A stretch of 49,763 nt of DNA from assembly GCA_948664205.1 (NCBI GenBank), contig CAPNDH010000004.1, forward strand, positions 1 to 49,763, read 5' to 3'. Under the pieces are notes generated by a model that was not told the DNA's origin, did not search any database, and saw only the letters and a list, made by a program, of their open reading frames with translations. Numbering within the stretch: the first letter of the stretch is position 1; every line of letters starts with the position of its first letter. This DNA comes from an uncultured Clostridia bacterium (GTDB lineage: Bacteria; Bacillota; Clostridia; TANB77; CAG-508). The translations under genes and the position numbers were made by a program. Below, in pieces: positions 8,618 through 16,658 of this stretch.

Positions 8618-8716
8618 AGTAATTTCTTCTAAGTTCGGATGATTACTAATCGCTTCTGCAATTATATTTTAGAAATTCCTTCGAAGTGTGGGGCACCGAA
8701 GTTGGCGCCCATCTAC
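8618..8716. repeat. Two degenerate dispersed hairpin repeats
   Basis: Two diverged units of the TTCGAAG...CCTACA family (TCGGATGATTACTAATCGC, then GGGGCACCGAAGTTGGCGCCC) fill the gap between two genes. Confidence 0.6.
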
Positions 8717-8724
8717 ATTTATAA

Positions 8725-10215
8725 TTAATTCTTTTCTACTAGCATAACTTTATATTTCATATTATGATATTTTTGTTCATATGAATTTGTTTGTAGTATT
8801 TCTATATTTTCTAATTCTTTACTAACCTCTTCTACAAATTCATTATTTGTATATATTATCCATATTCTTCCTTGATAATTTTTTAATTTTTCTAAATTGC
8901 TTTCTGTACTGAAGTTATTTCCGTATGCTTCATAGGCTTCTGTTCCGCTCCAATTTTCTTTATTCCAGAAATATGATTTATTATTTTGAAAATTAACGTC
9001 TACTACAAAACTGCTTGTATCATTTCCATGTAATATAATATCATTTTCTTGTATATTTTCACTTATATATTTTATACCTTTATTATTATTTTCATCATAG
9101 TTTACTTTTGATAGTTCTACTTGTGCAAATATAGATAATACTAATGATATTACAAGTATTAATGTTGTTATATATTTATTTCCTTTTTTAGCCATTGTGT
9201 AGCTTATAAAGAATATAAATAGACCTGTAACGCATAACATATACCTAGCATATACTATAGTTTTTTTCATTAATACTGATGCTATTATTACTGCTATTAC
9301 TAATAATGACCATACTAGTATTGAATATAGTTCTGGTTTTTCTTTTTTTCTATTTTTTATTTGAGCATATATCATATATACGCATATTAATATTCCAAAT
9401 ACTCCTGCTACTATGCTGTTTAGATATATTTCATCTCCTAAATTTCCTGTAAATTGGAAGTTGAAAAATTCTATTACTGATTTAGGAAAACTAAATACTA
9501 TCCAAAAACCTGATGATACATGTTTTATTTGCGCTAACAAAGCAATTACCCATGGTAAATATAGAATGATTTGTGTTACTGCTGATATTAAAAATGCTTT
9601 TAAATTGTATGTGATTTTCTTTTCTTTTAAAGATTCTTTTATAAAATATATAAATAATATTATATTTATTATTCCTGCTGTGACTAGTGCATAATAGTGT
9701 GTATATGCAGATAATAAGCTAAATATTGCAAATAGTATCCAATTCTTTATGTTTTTTTCATTTTTATTTTTGTATATTCTATATGCATATATTGCCATTA
9801 ATGTAACTAATAACATTGCTAATGTATACATTCTTACTTCACCAGCATATACAATATTTACTGGCAAGAAAAATGCTAAAAATGAAAATATTATTCCTAC
9901 ATCTTTTCCACAATCTTTTCTCATATGTGTAAAACCTAATATTCCTACTAGTGATGCACATATCCATGAAAATATTCTGTATGCAATAATGTTATTTCCA
10001 AAAATAAAATTTATTATATGTAATATGAAATAATATAATATTGGATGAACATCTTTAGAGCCTATTTGCCATATTTCTAAAAAATTATGATTCGCTAGCC
10101 CTACTGAATAGCTTTCATCAAACCATAAATTTGTATGAAATATTGATAGCATTATAAATATCATTCCTATTATTATTATCATTATATGTAATATGTCTTT
10201 TTTATCTAATTTCAC
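8725..10215 (-). CDS. Glycosyltransferase family 39-like integral membrane protein
   Basis: A 496-aa polytopic membrane protein with about 11-12 hydrophobic segments. The N-terminal extracytoplasmic loop WFDESYSVGLA carries the D-E pair expected of GT-C enzymes of the PMT/ArnT type, and DVHPILYYFIL is also typical. Such enzymes transfer sugars from polyprenyl-phosphate donors outside the membrane. The C-terminal ~100 residues form a soluble domain. The start is GTG at 10215 with AAAGGTG upstream. It is probably in one transcription unit with the GT2 gene at 10435-11664, which suggests a shared surface-glycan job (inference). Confidence 0.8.
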   Translation of the reverse strand: MKLDKKDILHIMIIIIGMIFIMLSIFHTNLWFDESYSVGLANHNFLEIWQIGSKDVHPILYYFILHIINFIFGNNIIAYRIFSWICASLVGILGFTHMRKDCGKDVGIIFSFLAFFLPVNIVYAGEVRMYTLAMLLVTLMAIYAYRIYKNKNEKNIKNWILFAIFSLLSAYTHYYALVTAGIINIILFIYFIKESLKEKKITYNLKAFLISAVTQIILYLPWVIALLAQIKHVSSGFWIVFSFPKSVIEFFNFQFTGNLGDEIYLNSIVAGVFGILICVYMIYAQIKNRKKEKPELYSILVWSLLVIAVIIASVLMKKTIVYARYMLCVTGLFIFFISYTMAKKGNKYITTLILVISLVLSIFAQVELSKVNYDENNNKGIKYISENIQENDIILHGNDTSSFVVDVNFQNNKSYFWNKENWSGTEAYEAYGNNFSTESNLEKLKNYQGRIWIIYTNNEFVEEVSKELENIEILQTNSYEQKYHNMKYKVMLVEKN

Positions 10216-10299
10216 TTTCTCACCTTTTCACTTATTTTTACGTTTATAATTATATCATTATAGGATTTAAATGTCTAGAAAACAAGAATAAAATTTTCT

Positions 10300-10388
10300 A
10301 AGTGGCAAAGCCACATAAGAAAATCTAATTCTTCCATAACTATCTTCTAAGAAAACTCACCGCTATCGCGGATGACTTTCCTAAGAAT
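10300..10388. repeat. Intergenic hairpins
   Basis: A short GTGGC-AAA-GCCAC hairpin (about 10303-10315) is followed by a long imperfect hairpin (about 10350-10388) with CCGC/GCGG at its tip. They lie between two glycosyltransferase genes. They are reminiscent of, but not identical to, the large hairpins at 27.5 and 37.8 kb. Confidence 0.5.
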
Positions 10389-10407
10389 ATAGAAAAAATG
10401 AAGTAAA

Positions 10408-10439
10408 TTAAAAAAAGCGATGACATCGCTTTTTTTAAT
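10408..10439. terminator. Rho-independent terminator
   Basis: ATTAAAAAAAGCGATG pairs with its complement across a short loop, with T-runs on both sides. It overlaps the stop codon of the GT2 gene (10435). Confidence 0.8.
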
Positions 10440-11664
10440 TTACTTCATTTATTTTTATATCTCTAACATGCTCGATTTTTTCCCACTTTGTTTCACGTTT
10501 GAATAAACATTTGAAGTTTATTAGTAACCATGAACCTAGGAATAATGGGTAGAATAGTAAACCTTTTATCATTGGCTTTATTGGTCTTTTATCCATTGCC
10601 ATTATTAATATTGCTGTTAGTATTGGGAATAAGAATGTTGGTATTAAATACCTTAATACGTTAATTACTAATTCCATTGTTGTCATTCCTTGTGCTGCAT
10701 ATATTACAAAGTTTATTAATAATAAGAATATTGTTATTACAAACATTGGTATACTTCCTAGCATATATAATAGTCCATCAAAATTCATTAATGTTTTCTT
10801 TTCTTTTACTGCTGTTGCTAGTAAACCTGTATACTCTTTTAAACATTGTATATGCCCTACTGTCCATCTTGACCTTTGTGACCATGATTGTTTGAAGCCT
10901 GTTGGTTGTTCATCATATACTATTGCATCTGTTGCCCAACCTAATCTTCTTCCTTCTATTATATTTTTTAATGAAAATTCTATGTCTTCTGTTAGAGTTT
11001 TTGTATCCCAGCCTGTTGGTTTTATTACATCAAATCTAACCATGAAACCTGTACCATTTAAAAGCGGAGATAACCCTACATTATATCTTGCATAATGATA
11101 AAATCTATTCATTGTCCAATAGAATATTGCATAACCTGCTGTTATCCAGTTATCTGTTGGATTTTTTATGTCACGGTAACCTTGTACAACATTTTCTCCT
11201 TGGCACAATTTTTTATTCATTGCTTTTAAGAAGTTTTCATCTGCAATGTTATCTGCATCAAATACGCATAGTGCATCATATGGTGCGTCTTCTTCAATTT
11301 TCTGTGCTAAAAACCATTGAAGTGCAAAGCCTTTTGTTTTTTTAGTTTCATCAAATCTTTCATACACAATTGCTCCAGCATTTCTTGCTACTTCTGCAGT
11401 GTTATCTGTACAGTTGTCTGCTATTACATATATATCGTATAGCTCTTTTGGGTAGTTCTGATTTTTTAAACTTTCTACTAAATTTGCTACAACTGCTGCT
11501 TCATTATGTGCTGGTATTATTGCCATAAATCTATTTTGCTTGTCTTCTAGTATTGGTTTATCTTTTAATTTTATTAATGAACATACACTTACTACTAGTT
11601 GATATAGCCAGTATATTGTTACTATCCATACTAATGCAATTTGTATTATATATAAATATTCCAT
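10435..11664 (-). CDS. Membrane glycosyltransferase family 2
   Basis: A 409-aa protein with an N-terminal membrane segment and a GT-A domain: AIIPAHNEA, DNCTDNTAEVARN, the FDADN metal-binding motif, the TEDIEF acceptor motif and QRSRW (donor binding). C-terminal membrane segments follow. The arrangement matches processive BcsA/NodC/IcaA-type synthases and polysaccharide glucosyltransferases. Product and acceptor are unknown. It is the first gene of a minus-strand run with the GT39-like gene. Confidence 0.9.
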   Translation of the reverse strand: MEYLYIIQIALVWIVTIYWLYQLVVSVCSLIKLKDKPILEDKQNRFMAIIPAHNEAAVVANLVESLKNQNYPKELYDIYVIADNCTDNTAEVARNAGAIVYERFDETKKTKGFALQWFLAQKIEEDAPYDALCVFDADNIADENFLKAMNKKLCQGENVVQGYRDIKNPTDNWITAGYAIFYWTMNRFYHYARYNVGLSPLLNGTGFMVRFDVIKPTGWDTKTLTEDIEFSLKNIIEGRRLGWATDAIVYDEQPTGFKQSWSQRSRWTVGHIQCLKEYTGLLATAVKEKKTLMNFDGLLYMLGSIPMFVITIFLLLINFVIYAAQGMTTMELVINVLRYLIPTFLFPILTAILIMAMDKRPIKPMIKGLLFYPLFLGSWLLINFKCLFKRETKWEKIEHVRDIKINEVN

Positions 11665-11783
11665 TTCTTTTTTCTCCTTATTTATAGTATCTAGTTTATT
11701 ATGATACTGTAAATATTATACTATTTTTGGTGTATTTTTGCAACATATTAAGGAATTTTTAAGGTTTTAACTGTAATTATATA

Positions 11784-11870
11784 TGTAGGGGCGATTATTT
11801 CTTAGCTCTTCGAGCGAATAGCGAGTTAGAGATAAGTTATGCGTTAGCTCAATTGCCCGCTCTTAGAAGA
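11784..11870. repeat. Long dispersed repeat, inverted copy of 14257-14352
   Basis: TGTAGGGGCGATTATTTCTT and the following ~60 bases (AGCTCTTCGAGCGAATAGCG, then AGTTAGAGATAAGTTATGCG and TTAGCTCA) recur in reverse orientation at 14257-14352. The two copies flank pnp. Confidence 0.8.
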
Positions 11871-11928
11871 ACTCTCTTAAAAATTTTTATTATATTTCTA
11901 AAATTTCTTTATATTTTATTATATTTAT

Positions 11929-11973
11929 AGCCATTTCTCTGTAGCACGGGCGATTGCTAATCGCCCCTACATT
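11929..11973. repeat. Dispersed hairpin repeat (GGGC...GCCCCTACA family)
   Basis: AGCCATTTCTCTGTAGCACG flank, stem GGGCGATT/AATCGCCC, and CCCCTACA end. Confidence 0.75.
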
Positions 11974-12002
11974 TCTTTTTCAATGACCATATCAATGCTA
12001 AG

Positions 12003-14129
12003 TTATTCTTGTTCTTCTTTATTTCCTGCTTCTAGGTCTTTCATACTTAGATTTATTCTGCCTTGGTGGTCTATTTCTATTACTTTTACTGTTATTTCGT
12101 CTCCTTCTGCTAGTACGTCTTCTACTTTTTCTACTCTTTTACTTGATATTTTTGATATGTGTAATAATCCTTCTTTTCCTGCTCCTAAATCTACGAATGC
12201 TCCGAAGTTTGTTATTCTTGACACTTTTCCGTCATATATTCCATCTACTTCTATTTCTCTTGTGATATCTTCTATCATTTTTAGTGCTATGTTTGCATCT
12301 TGTCCTTCTGTACTGTAAATGCATACACTTCCGTCTTCTTCTATGTCTATTTTTACACCGTTTGCTTCTTCTATTATTTTGTTTATCATTTTTCCGCCAG
12401 GTCCTATTACGTCTTTTATTTTGTCTACTGATATTTTAGTTGTTACTATTTTTGGTGCATATTTTGATAGTTCTTTTCTTGGCTCTGGTATTACTGGTAG
12501 CATAATTTTATCTAATATATAGTCTCTTGCTACTTTTGTTCTGTTAAAAGCTTCTTCTATTATTTCATATGTTAAACCATCACATTTTATATCTACTTGT
12601 ATTGCTGTTATTCCTTCTTTTGTTCCACCTACTTTGAAGTCCATATCTCCGAAGAAATCTTCTATTCCTTGTATGTCTGTTAACATTACATATTCATCTG
12701 GATTTTCTTTGTTTGTTACTAAACCTGTTGATATACCTGCTACTGGTCTTTTTATAGGAACACCTGCTGCCATTAATGCAAGTGTACTTCCACATATACT
12801 TGCTTGTGATGTTGAACCATTTGATGATAATATTTCTGATACTACTCTTATTGCATATGGGAATTCTTCTTCTGATGGTATTACTGGAACTAATGCTTTT
12901 TCAGCAAGCGCACCATGTCCTATTTCTCTTCTTCCTGGTCCACGAGATGGTCTTGCTTCTCCTACTGAATATGAAGGGAAATTGTATTGATGCATATATC
13001 TTTTACCTGTTTCTTCGTCTATACCATCTAACATTTGCTCTTCACTTTTCATTCCAAGTGTTACTATTGTCATTGCTTGTGTTTGACCTCTTGTAAATAT
13101 TGCACTTCCGTGTACGCGTGGTAGTATGTCTACTTCGCAAGAAAGTGGTCTTAATTCATCTATTTTTCTACCGTCTGGACGTTTGTGCTCAACAAATATC
13201 ATTTCTCTTACACATTCTTTTTCTAAATCGTGAACTGTGTCTGCTATGTCTTGTTTTCTTTCTTCGGCTACTTCTTCTCCATATTTTTCTATTACATAGT
13301 TTGTGATGTCTTCTGTTATTTTTGTCATATTGTCATCACGTGTTTCTTTATCTGGAGCTTGTACATCTTGGTACATTCTTTCTTTAAATGCTTCTCTTAG
13401 TTCGTTATAAAATTCTTTTTCTACCCCAAAATGTTTATATTCAAATTTTGGTTTTCCTATTTCTTCTTGTATTTTTCTTATGAATGCGCATATTTTTTTA
13501 ATTTCTACATGTGCTTCTTTTATTGCTCTTAACATTTCGTCATTTGGAAGTTCGTCTGCTCCTGCTTCTATCATTGTTATTTTTTCTTCTGTTCCTGCTA
13601 ATGTTAATGTTAATCTTGATTTTGCTCTTTGTTCTACTGTTGGGTTTATTATAACTTGTCCATCTATGTATCCAACTGCTACTGCTGCTGTTGGGCCACC
13701 AAATGGTATGTCTGATATTGCTAAGGCACAAGCTGAACCTATCATTGCACATATTTCTGGTGAGTTATCTTGTTCTACTGATAATACTGTTGCTACTACA
13801 CATACGTCATTTCTAAAATCTTTTGGAAATAGTGGACGTAGTGGTCTATCTATTGCTCTTGATGTTAATATTGCTTTGTCTGTTGGTTTTCCTTCTCTTT
13901 TTGTGAAACTTCCTGGTATTTTACCTACTGCATATAATTTTTCTTCGTAATCTACTGATAGTGGGAAGAAATCTATTCCTTCTCTTGGTTCTGGTGATGC
14001 TGTAACGTTTACCATTACTACTGTATCTCCATATCTTACCATTACACTTCCATTTGCAAGTTCTGCTATTTTTCCATTTTCAATTATTAGCTTTCTTCCT
14101 GCTAATTCTGTTTCAAATTGTTTAAACAT
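12003..14129 (-). CDS. pnp: Polyribonucleotide nucleotidyltransferase (PNPase)
   Basis: 3'-5' phosphorolytic exoribonuclease of the RNA degradation machinery. At 708 aa it has full length: two RNase PH domains separated by an alpha-helical domain, then a KH domain (KDVIGPGGKMINKIIEE) and an S1 domain (GKVSRITNFGAFVDLGAGKE). The catalytic second PH domain shows GTKEGITAIQVDIK. It follows rpsO, the usual Firmicute order. Nine or so CGG trinucleotides occur in the gene, all out of frame. Confidence 0.98.
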   Translation of the reverse strand: MFKQFETELAGRKLIIENGKIAELANGSVMVRYGDTVVMVNVTASPEPREGIDFFPLSVDYEEKLYAVGKIPGSFTKREGKPTDKAILTSRAIDRPLRPLFPKDFRNDVCVVATVLSVEQDNSPEICAMIGSACALAISDIPFGGPTAAVAVGYIDGQVIINPTVEQRAKSRLTLTLAGTEEKITMIEAGADELPNDEMLRAIKEAHVEIKKICAFIRKIQEEIGKPKFEYKHFGVEKEFYNELREAFKERMYQDVQAPDKETRDDNMTKITEDITNYVIEKYGEEVAEERKQDIADTVHDLEKECVREMIFVEHKRPDGRKIDELRPLSCEVDILPRVHGSAIFTRGQTQAMTIVTLGMKSEEQMLDGIDEETGKRYMHQYNFPSYSVGEARPSRGPGRREIGHGALAEKALVPVIPSEEEFPYAIRVVSEILSSNGSTSQASICGSTLALMAAGVPIKRPVAGISTGLVTNKENPDEYVMLTDIQGIEDFFGDMDFKVGGTKEGITAIQVDIKCDGLTYEIIEEAFNRTKVARDYILDKIMLPVIPEPRKELSKYAPKIVTTKISVDKIKDVIGPGGKMINKIIEEANGVKIDIEEDGSVCIYSTEGQDANIALKMIEDITREIEVDGIYDGKVSRITNFGAFVDLGAGKEGLLHISKISSKRVEKVEDVLAEGDEITVKVIEIDHQGRINLSMKDLEAGNKEEQE

Positions 14130-14256
14130 ATTTTTTACCTCTTTTCTTATTTTTTACTCGAATTAGAGTAACCTCTACAATGTATTGCTTCGCTCCGCTA
14201 CGCAGTGAATAATGAATAGTTAATAGTGAATAATGAATAATAAATGTTGGATTTCT

Positions 14257-14352
14257 GGGTAATTTCTTTGAAGAACGGATGGCTAAGCTAACGCATAACT
14301 TATCTCTAACTCGCTATTCGCTCGAAGAGCTAAGAAATAGCCACCCCTACAA
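14257..14352. repeat. Long dispersed repeat, inverted partner of 11784-11870
   Basis: It begins GGGTAATTTCTTTGAAGAAC and ends CCACCCCTACAA, with the central ~75 bases complementary to the copy on the other side of pnp. Confidence 0.8.
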
Positions 14353-14449
14353 CGTTATTTTGCATATTTTTACTTTCAATACATTGTACAAGCTACTTTC
14401 TAATTCTGAGCATTGTCTTTTTTTACACACCTTTTCTATTTCTATATTT

Positions 14450-14480
14450 AGGTGGGCAGAGACGAGACCTGCCCCTACAT
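14450..14480. repeat. Dispersed hairpin repeat
   Basis: GGTGGGCAGAGACGAGACCT followed by GCCCCTACA: a short member of the GGGC...GCCCCTACA family. Confidence 0.7.
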
Positions 14481-14522
14481 TTTAAAAAGCATTTTAGCTT
14501 CTTTTTAATTATTATATTTTTT

Positions 14523-14559
14523 AAAATGGACGTTTTACATTTAGCAAAACGTCCATTTT
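14523..14559. terminator. rpsO terminator
   Basis: AAAATGGACGTTTT (14523-14536) pairs perfectly with AAAACGTCCATTTT (14546-14559) across a 9-nt loop, just downstream of the rpsO stop. Partial readthrough could supply pnp. Confidence 0.85.
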
Positions 14560-14585
14560 TAAAGATTTCTTACTAAATGTTGATT

Positions 14586-14849
14586 TTATTTTCTTAATCC
14601 TAATTTAGCAACGATTTCTCTATATCTTTCAACATCTTTTTCACTTAAATATTTAAGTAAGCTACGTCTTGCACCTACCATTTTTAAAAGACCTCTTCTT
14701 GAGTGGTTGTCTTTTTTGTGTACTTTTAAGTGTTCTGTTAATTCATTAATTCTTTGTGTTAAAAGAGCTATTTGAACTTCTGGAGAACCAGTATCTTTTT
14801 CGTCTCTTTTATAAGTATTAATGATTTCTTGTTTCTTTTCTCTTGTCAT
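14586..14849 (-). CDS. rpsO: 30S ribosomal protein S15
   Basis: An 87-aa primary 16S rRNA-binding protein. The canonical sequence is present: DTGSPEVQIALLTQRI, LKVHKKDNHSRRGLL and RRSLLKYL. The start has AGGAGGTGCATTTAA upstream. It is followed by a terminator and then pnp. A structured leader lies upstream (see 14860-14940). Confidence 0.98.
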   Translation of the reverse strand: MTREKKQEIINTYKRDEKDTGSPEVQIALLTQRINELTEHLKVHKKDNHSRRGLLKMVGARRSLLKYLSEKDVERYREIVAKLGLRK

Positions 14850-14859
14850 TTAAATGCAC

Positions 14860-14940
14860 CTCCTATATTTCTTATATTTGCCTTAAACTGGGTTTTAGTA
14901 GGTGTGTTTTCCTAAAACTAAGTATAAGGTAATTAACCTT
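14860..14940 (-). promoter_or_regulatory. Possible S15 autoregulatory leader
   Basis: The minus-strand leader contains CCTTATACTTAGTTTTAGG followed by CCTACTAAAAC and AGTTTAAGG. These can form nested stems (GTTTTAG/CTAAAAC within CCTTA/TAAGG) immediately before the ribosome site. S15 leaders are often autoregulatory; a match to a known class was not tested. Confidence 0.45.
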
Positions 14941-15012
14941 TTTTATAATAGCATAATTTGGTAAAAAAAGCAATAGTTTGTGGGAAATTTTAGAAACTCT
15001 TAAAAAAGTCAA

Positions 15013-15037
15013 AGTGAGCAAGATTATCTTGCTCACT
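15013..15037. terminator. Terminator of the gene at 15064
   Basis: AGTGAGCAAGA and TCTTGCTCACT form a perfect 11-bp stem with a 3-nt loop, 27 bp past the stop codon. Confidence 0.75.
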
Positions 15038-15063
15038 TCATTAATATTTAGTTGTAATGTTGA

Positions 15064-15537
15064 TTAGAAGATATTACCCATATAGTCATCAACTCCATTT
15101 TCCATAAGAGCTATATTAAGATCCCAACCATCTTCAACAATCTTGTTGTATTTGGCAAGAACTTCATCAGCACTCATAGTTGTATCTTCTTTAATACTTG
15201 CCTTAGCGTATCCTTCTGCCTGACCAAAAGTAAAGAAACCTCCAAACATAGGGCTAAATGCTGTCCAACAACCTTCTCTTTCCAAATTTGGAAAATAGTA
15301 AAGAAGAGGAGAAAGTTCACGCTCTGTAGACATTTTCAGATATACTAAGTTATTGGTAGCTTCATCATATTTGCCATAAATGTATCTTTCAGTATCATAG
15401 TGAGATGAATACTGTTCCTCCATATAACCCTTAATCTGTCCAGACTCCTCAAGTACAAAGTACCCTTTAAAGTCCGCTGGTAATTGGCTGTACCGTCCAT
15501 TTTGTTGAAATTTGCCTTCAATACTGAATAATCTCAT
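15064..15537 (-). CDS. Hypothetical protein, 157 aa, foreign codon use
   Basis: I recognise no family. The protein is soluble and rich in aromatics (RYSQLPADFKGYFVLEESG, then CWTAFSPMFGGFFTFG), with a C-terminal helix ADEVLAKYNKIVEDGW. The middle reads like antiparallel strands (GYMEEQYSSHYDTERYIYGK). The start has AGGAGG 8 nt upstream. Base composition and codons (GCG, AGC, GAC, CAG, CGG at 15493-15495) are clearly less AT-biased than the neighbours, which suggests recent transfer. It has its own terminator, and its promoter is probably in the AT-rich stretch at 15540-15660. The in-frame CGG is read straight as Arg; a +1 shift there would end translation within a few codons. Confidence 0.7.
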   Translation of the reverse strand: MRLFSIEGKFQQNGRYSQLPADFKGYFVLEESGQIKGYMEEQYSSHYDTERYIYGKYDEATNNLVYLKMSTERELSPLLYYFPNLEREGCWTAFSPMFGGFFTFGQAEGYAKASIKEDTTMSADEVLAKYNKIVEDGWDLNIALMENGVDDYMGNIF

Positions 15538-15678
15538 AATGTTTTCCTCCTAACAATTGTTTTTTGAGAATTTACCTATTTGCTATTCTTATTGTAGTTC
15601 GCATAGCTACGAATAATAATTATATTATTATATCATTATTTTATATTTTTTCAATAGTTTTGCAAAAATTTATTTTTC

Positions 15679-16059
15679 TTAACTTACTTTATATTTTTGA
15701 TACTTAGCACACAAGTTAATTGTTCCTCTATTTTGTATTTTATTAATTGGTATAATATAAATATCTAAATTATTTGTTAAAATAAAAATTTCATCTATAT
15801 TAGTATCTATTACTGTTTTATATGTTATTCCTTTAGTTCCTCCACAGCTTTTTAAAGAAACTTGGTAAATGTTATATTTTGTTTTACATGACGTTGATTT
15901 TACTTGTATTTTTTTCAACACATTATCTTTATCTACTATTAAATCATAATCTTGTGTATCATTTAATGGTATAGAAACTGTATATCCATTTGAAGTATAA
16001 TATGCTATTGCTATTCCTAAACCTGTATTTCCTTTTTCTTTATTAGAATTAAATTGCAC
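15679..16059 (-). CDS. PD-(D/E)XK homing-type endonuclease (I-Ssp6803I/PF11645-like)
   Basis: A 126-aa protein whose residues 8-55 carry EKGNTGLGIAIAYYTSNGYT, then VSIPLNDTQDYDLIVD and KKIQVKST. The nuclease core is D39...Q52-V-K54. The GYTVSIP...YDLIVD...QVK pattern is that of the PD-(D/E)XK family associated with group I introns, whose best-known member is encoded in a tRNA-fMet intron of a cyanobacterium. The start is GTG at 16059 with AAGGAG 8 nt upstream. The gene lies 71 bp downstream of the intron-bearing tRNA-Tyr on the same strand, outside the intron. I infer that it may cut intronless tRNA-Tyr genes to spread the intron; it could instead be an unrelated defence nuclease. Confidence 0.75.
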   Translation of the reverse strand: MQFNSNKEKGNTGLGIAIAYYTSNGYTVSIPLNDTQDYDLIVDKDNVLKKIQVKSTSCKTKYNIYQVSLKSCGGTKGITYKTVIDTNIDEIFILTNNLDIYIIPINKIQNRGTINLCAKYQKYKVS

Positions 16060-16130
16060 TTTATTCTCCTTTTTTCAAAAACTTTTGTTCGTATAATATA
16101 TAAAAATAAAATACAAGTTTCCTTGTATTT

Positions 16131-16441
16131 TGGTGGGCAGGGATGGATTCGAACCATCGTACTCGTATGAGAACAGATTTCTTACTACTATAGTTTTCAC
16201 TACCATTTATAATGTTTGTAGTCTGGACTTTCTCTTTATCTTCCTAAAAAGATACCAGGTATAAAGTCTCTACACTCGGAAATAAGTTTTCCTAGCTCGG
16301 GATTGTCATCAGCCTAACTGTTAAGAGTTCCCCGAATTAGCCTGGTGTTCATCTTATCATTACTGACAAGAGCTGCAAGTTTAGGTTTGGATTAAACCAA
16401 AGACCACAGTCTGCCGCCTTTAGCCACTCGGCCACCTACCC
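16131..16441 (-). tRNA. tRNA-Tyr(GTA) interrupted by a group I intron
   Basis: Exon 1 is 16441-16406 (36 nt: acceptor GGGTAGG, D-arm GCCGAGTGGCTAAAGGC, anticodon 5' stem GCAGA, CTGT). Exon 2 is 16180-16131 (50 nt: AAATCTGT, class II variable arm CTC-ATAC-GAG, T-arm GATGGTTCGAATCCATC, CCTGCCC, A, CCA). Joined, they give an 86-nt class II tRNA with loop CTGTAAA, anticodon GTA and an encoded CCA. The acceptor stem pairs fully with one G-U. The break lies after the second anticodon base. A second tRNA gene lies 20 bp upstream on the same strand. Confidence 0.92.
16181..16405 (-). other. Group I intron (225 nt, IC3-like) in tRNA-Tyr
   Basis: The upstream exon ends in U and the intron ends in G, as group I splicing requires. 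Core elements can be read on the minus strand: a P-like AATTCGGGGAACTC, an R-like GACAATCCCGAGC, GTGTAGAGACTTTATA, and an S-like AAGAGAAAGTCCAGACTACA. The order and wording closely follow the small introns of bacterial tRNA genes such as cyanobacterial tRNA-Leu. It contains no ORF. Precise pairing (P1, P10) was not modelled. Confidence 0.85.
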
Positions 16442-16461
16442 AAATATATTTAATAAAAAAA

Positions 16462-16538
16462 TGGTGCTCCCTCAAGGATTCGAACCTTGGACCCACCGGT
16501 TATGAGCCGGTTGCTCTGACCAACTGAGCTAAGGGAGC
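16462..16538 (-). tRNA. tRNA with anticodon CAT (Met elongator or TilS-type Ile2)
   Basis: A 77-nt cloverleaf: acceptor GCTCCCT/AGGGAGC, D-arm GCTCAGTTGGTCAGAGC, anticodon arm ACCGG-CTCATAA-CCGGT, T-arm CAAGGTTCGAATCCTTG, discriminator A and encoded CCA. CTCATAA loops occur in both elongator Met and lysidine-modified Ile2 tRNAs, so identity is left open. It lies upstream of tRNA-Tyr and is probably in the same transcript. Confidence 0.93.
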
Positions 16539-16626
16539 ATTTGCTTAACGCGAGTTTAATTATACAAAAAATTATATATATTGTCAATAGTATTTTATAA
16601 TTTTTTTCTAAAATTTTATTTTTTAT

Positions 16627-16656
16627 TTTTTGGGCACGTTTAAACGTGCCCAAAAA
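16627..16656. terminator. Perfect palindromic terminator
   Basis: TTTTTGGGCACGTTT and its exact complement, directly after the stop codon of the gene at 16659. Confidence 0.85.
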
Positions 16657-16658
16657 TA

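Larger units (their letters stand above)
11665..12002. other. Repeat-filled intergenic region
   Basis: It contains the putative promoter region of the GT2 gene and, nearer pnp, two dispersed repeats (11784-11870 and 11929-11973). No gene is seen. Confidence 0.6.
14130..14522. other. Repeat-rich rpsO-pnp intergenic region
   Basis: It holds a TGAATAATGAATAG-type tandem stretch (about 14206-14246), a long dispersed repeat (14257-14352) and a short hairpin repeat (14450-14480). No gene is seen. Confidence 0.6.

Noticed and set aside
16181..16405. Protein-spliced (archaeal-type) tRNA intron
   Set aside because: The insertion is too long, lies within the anticodon rather than after position 37, and carries group I core-like segments with U/G splice-site rules.
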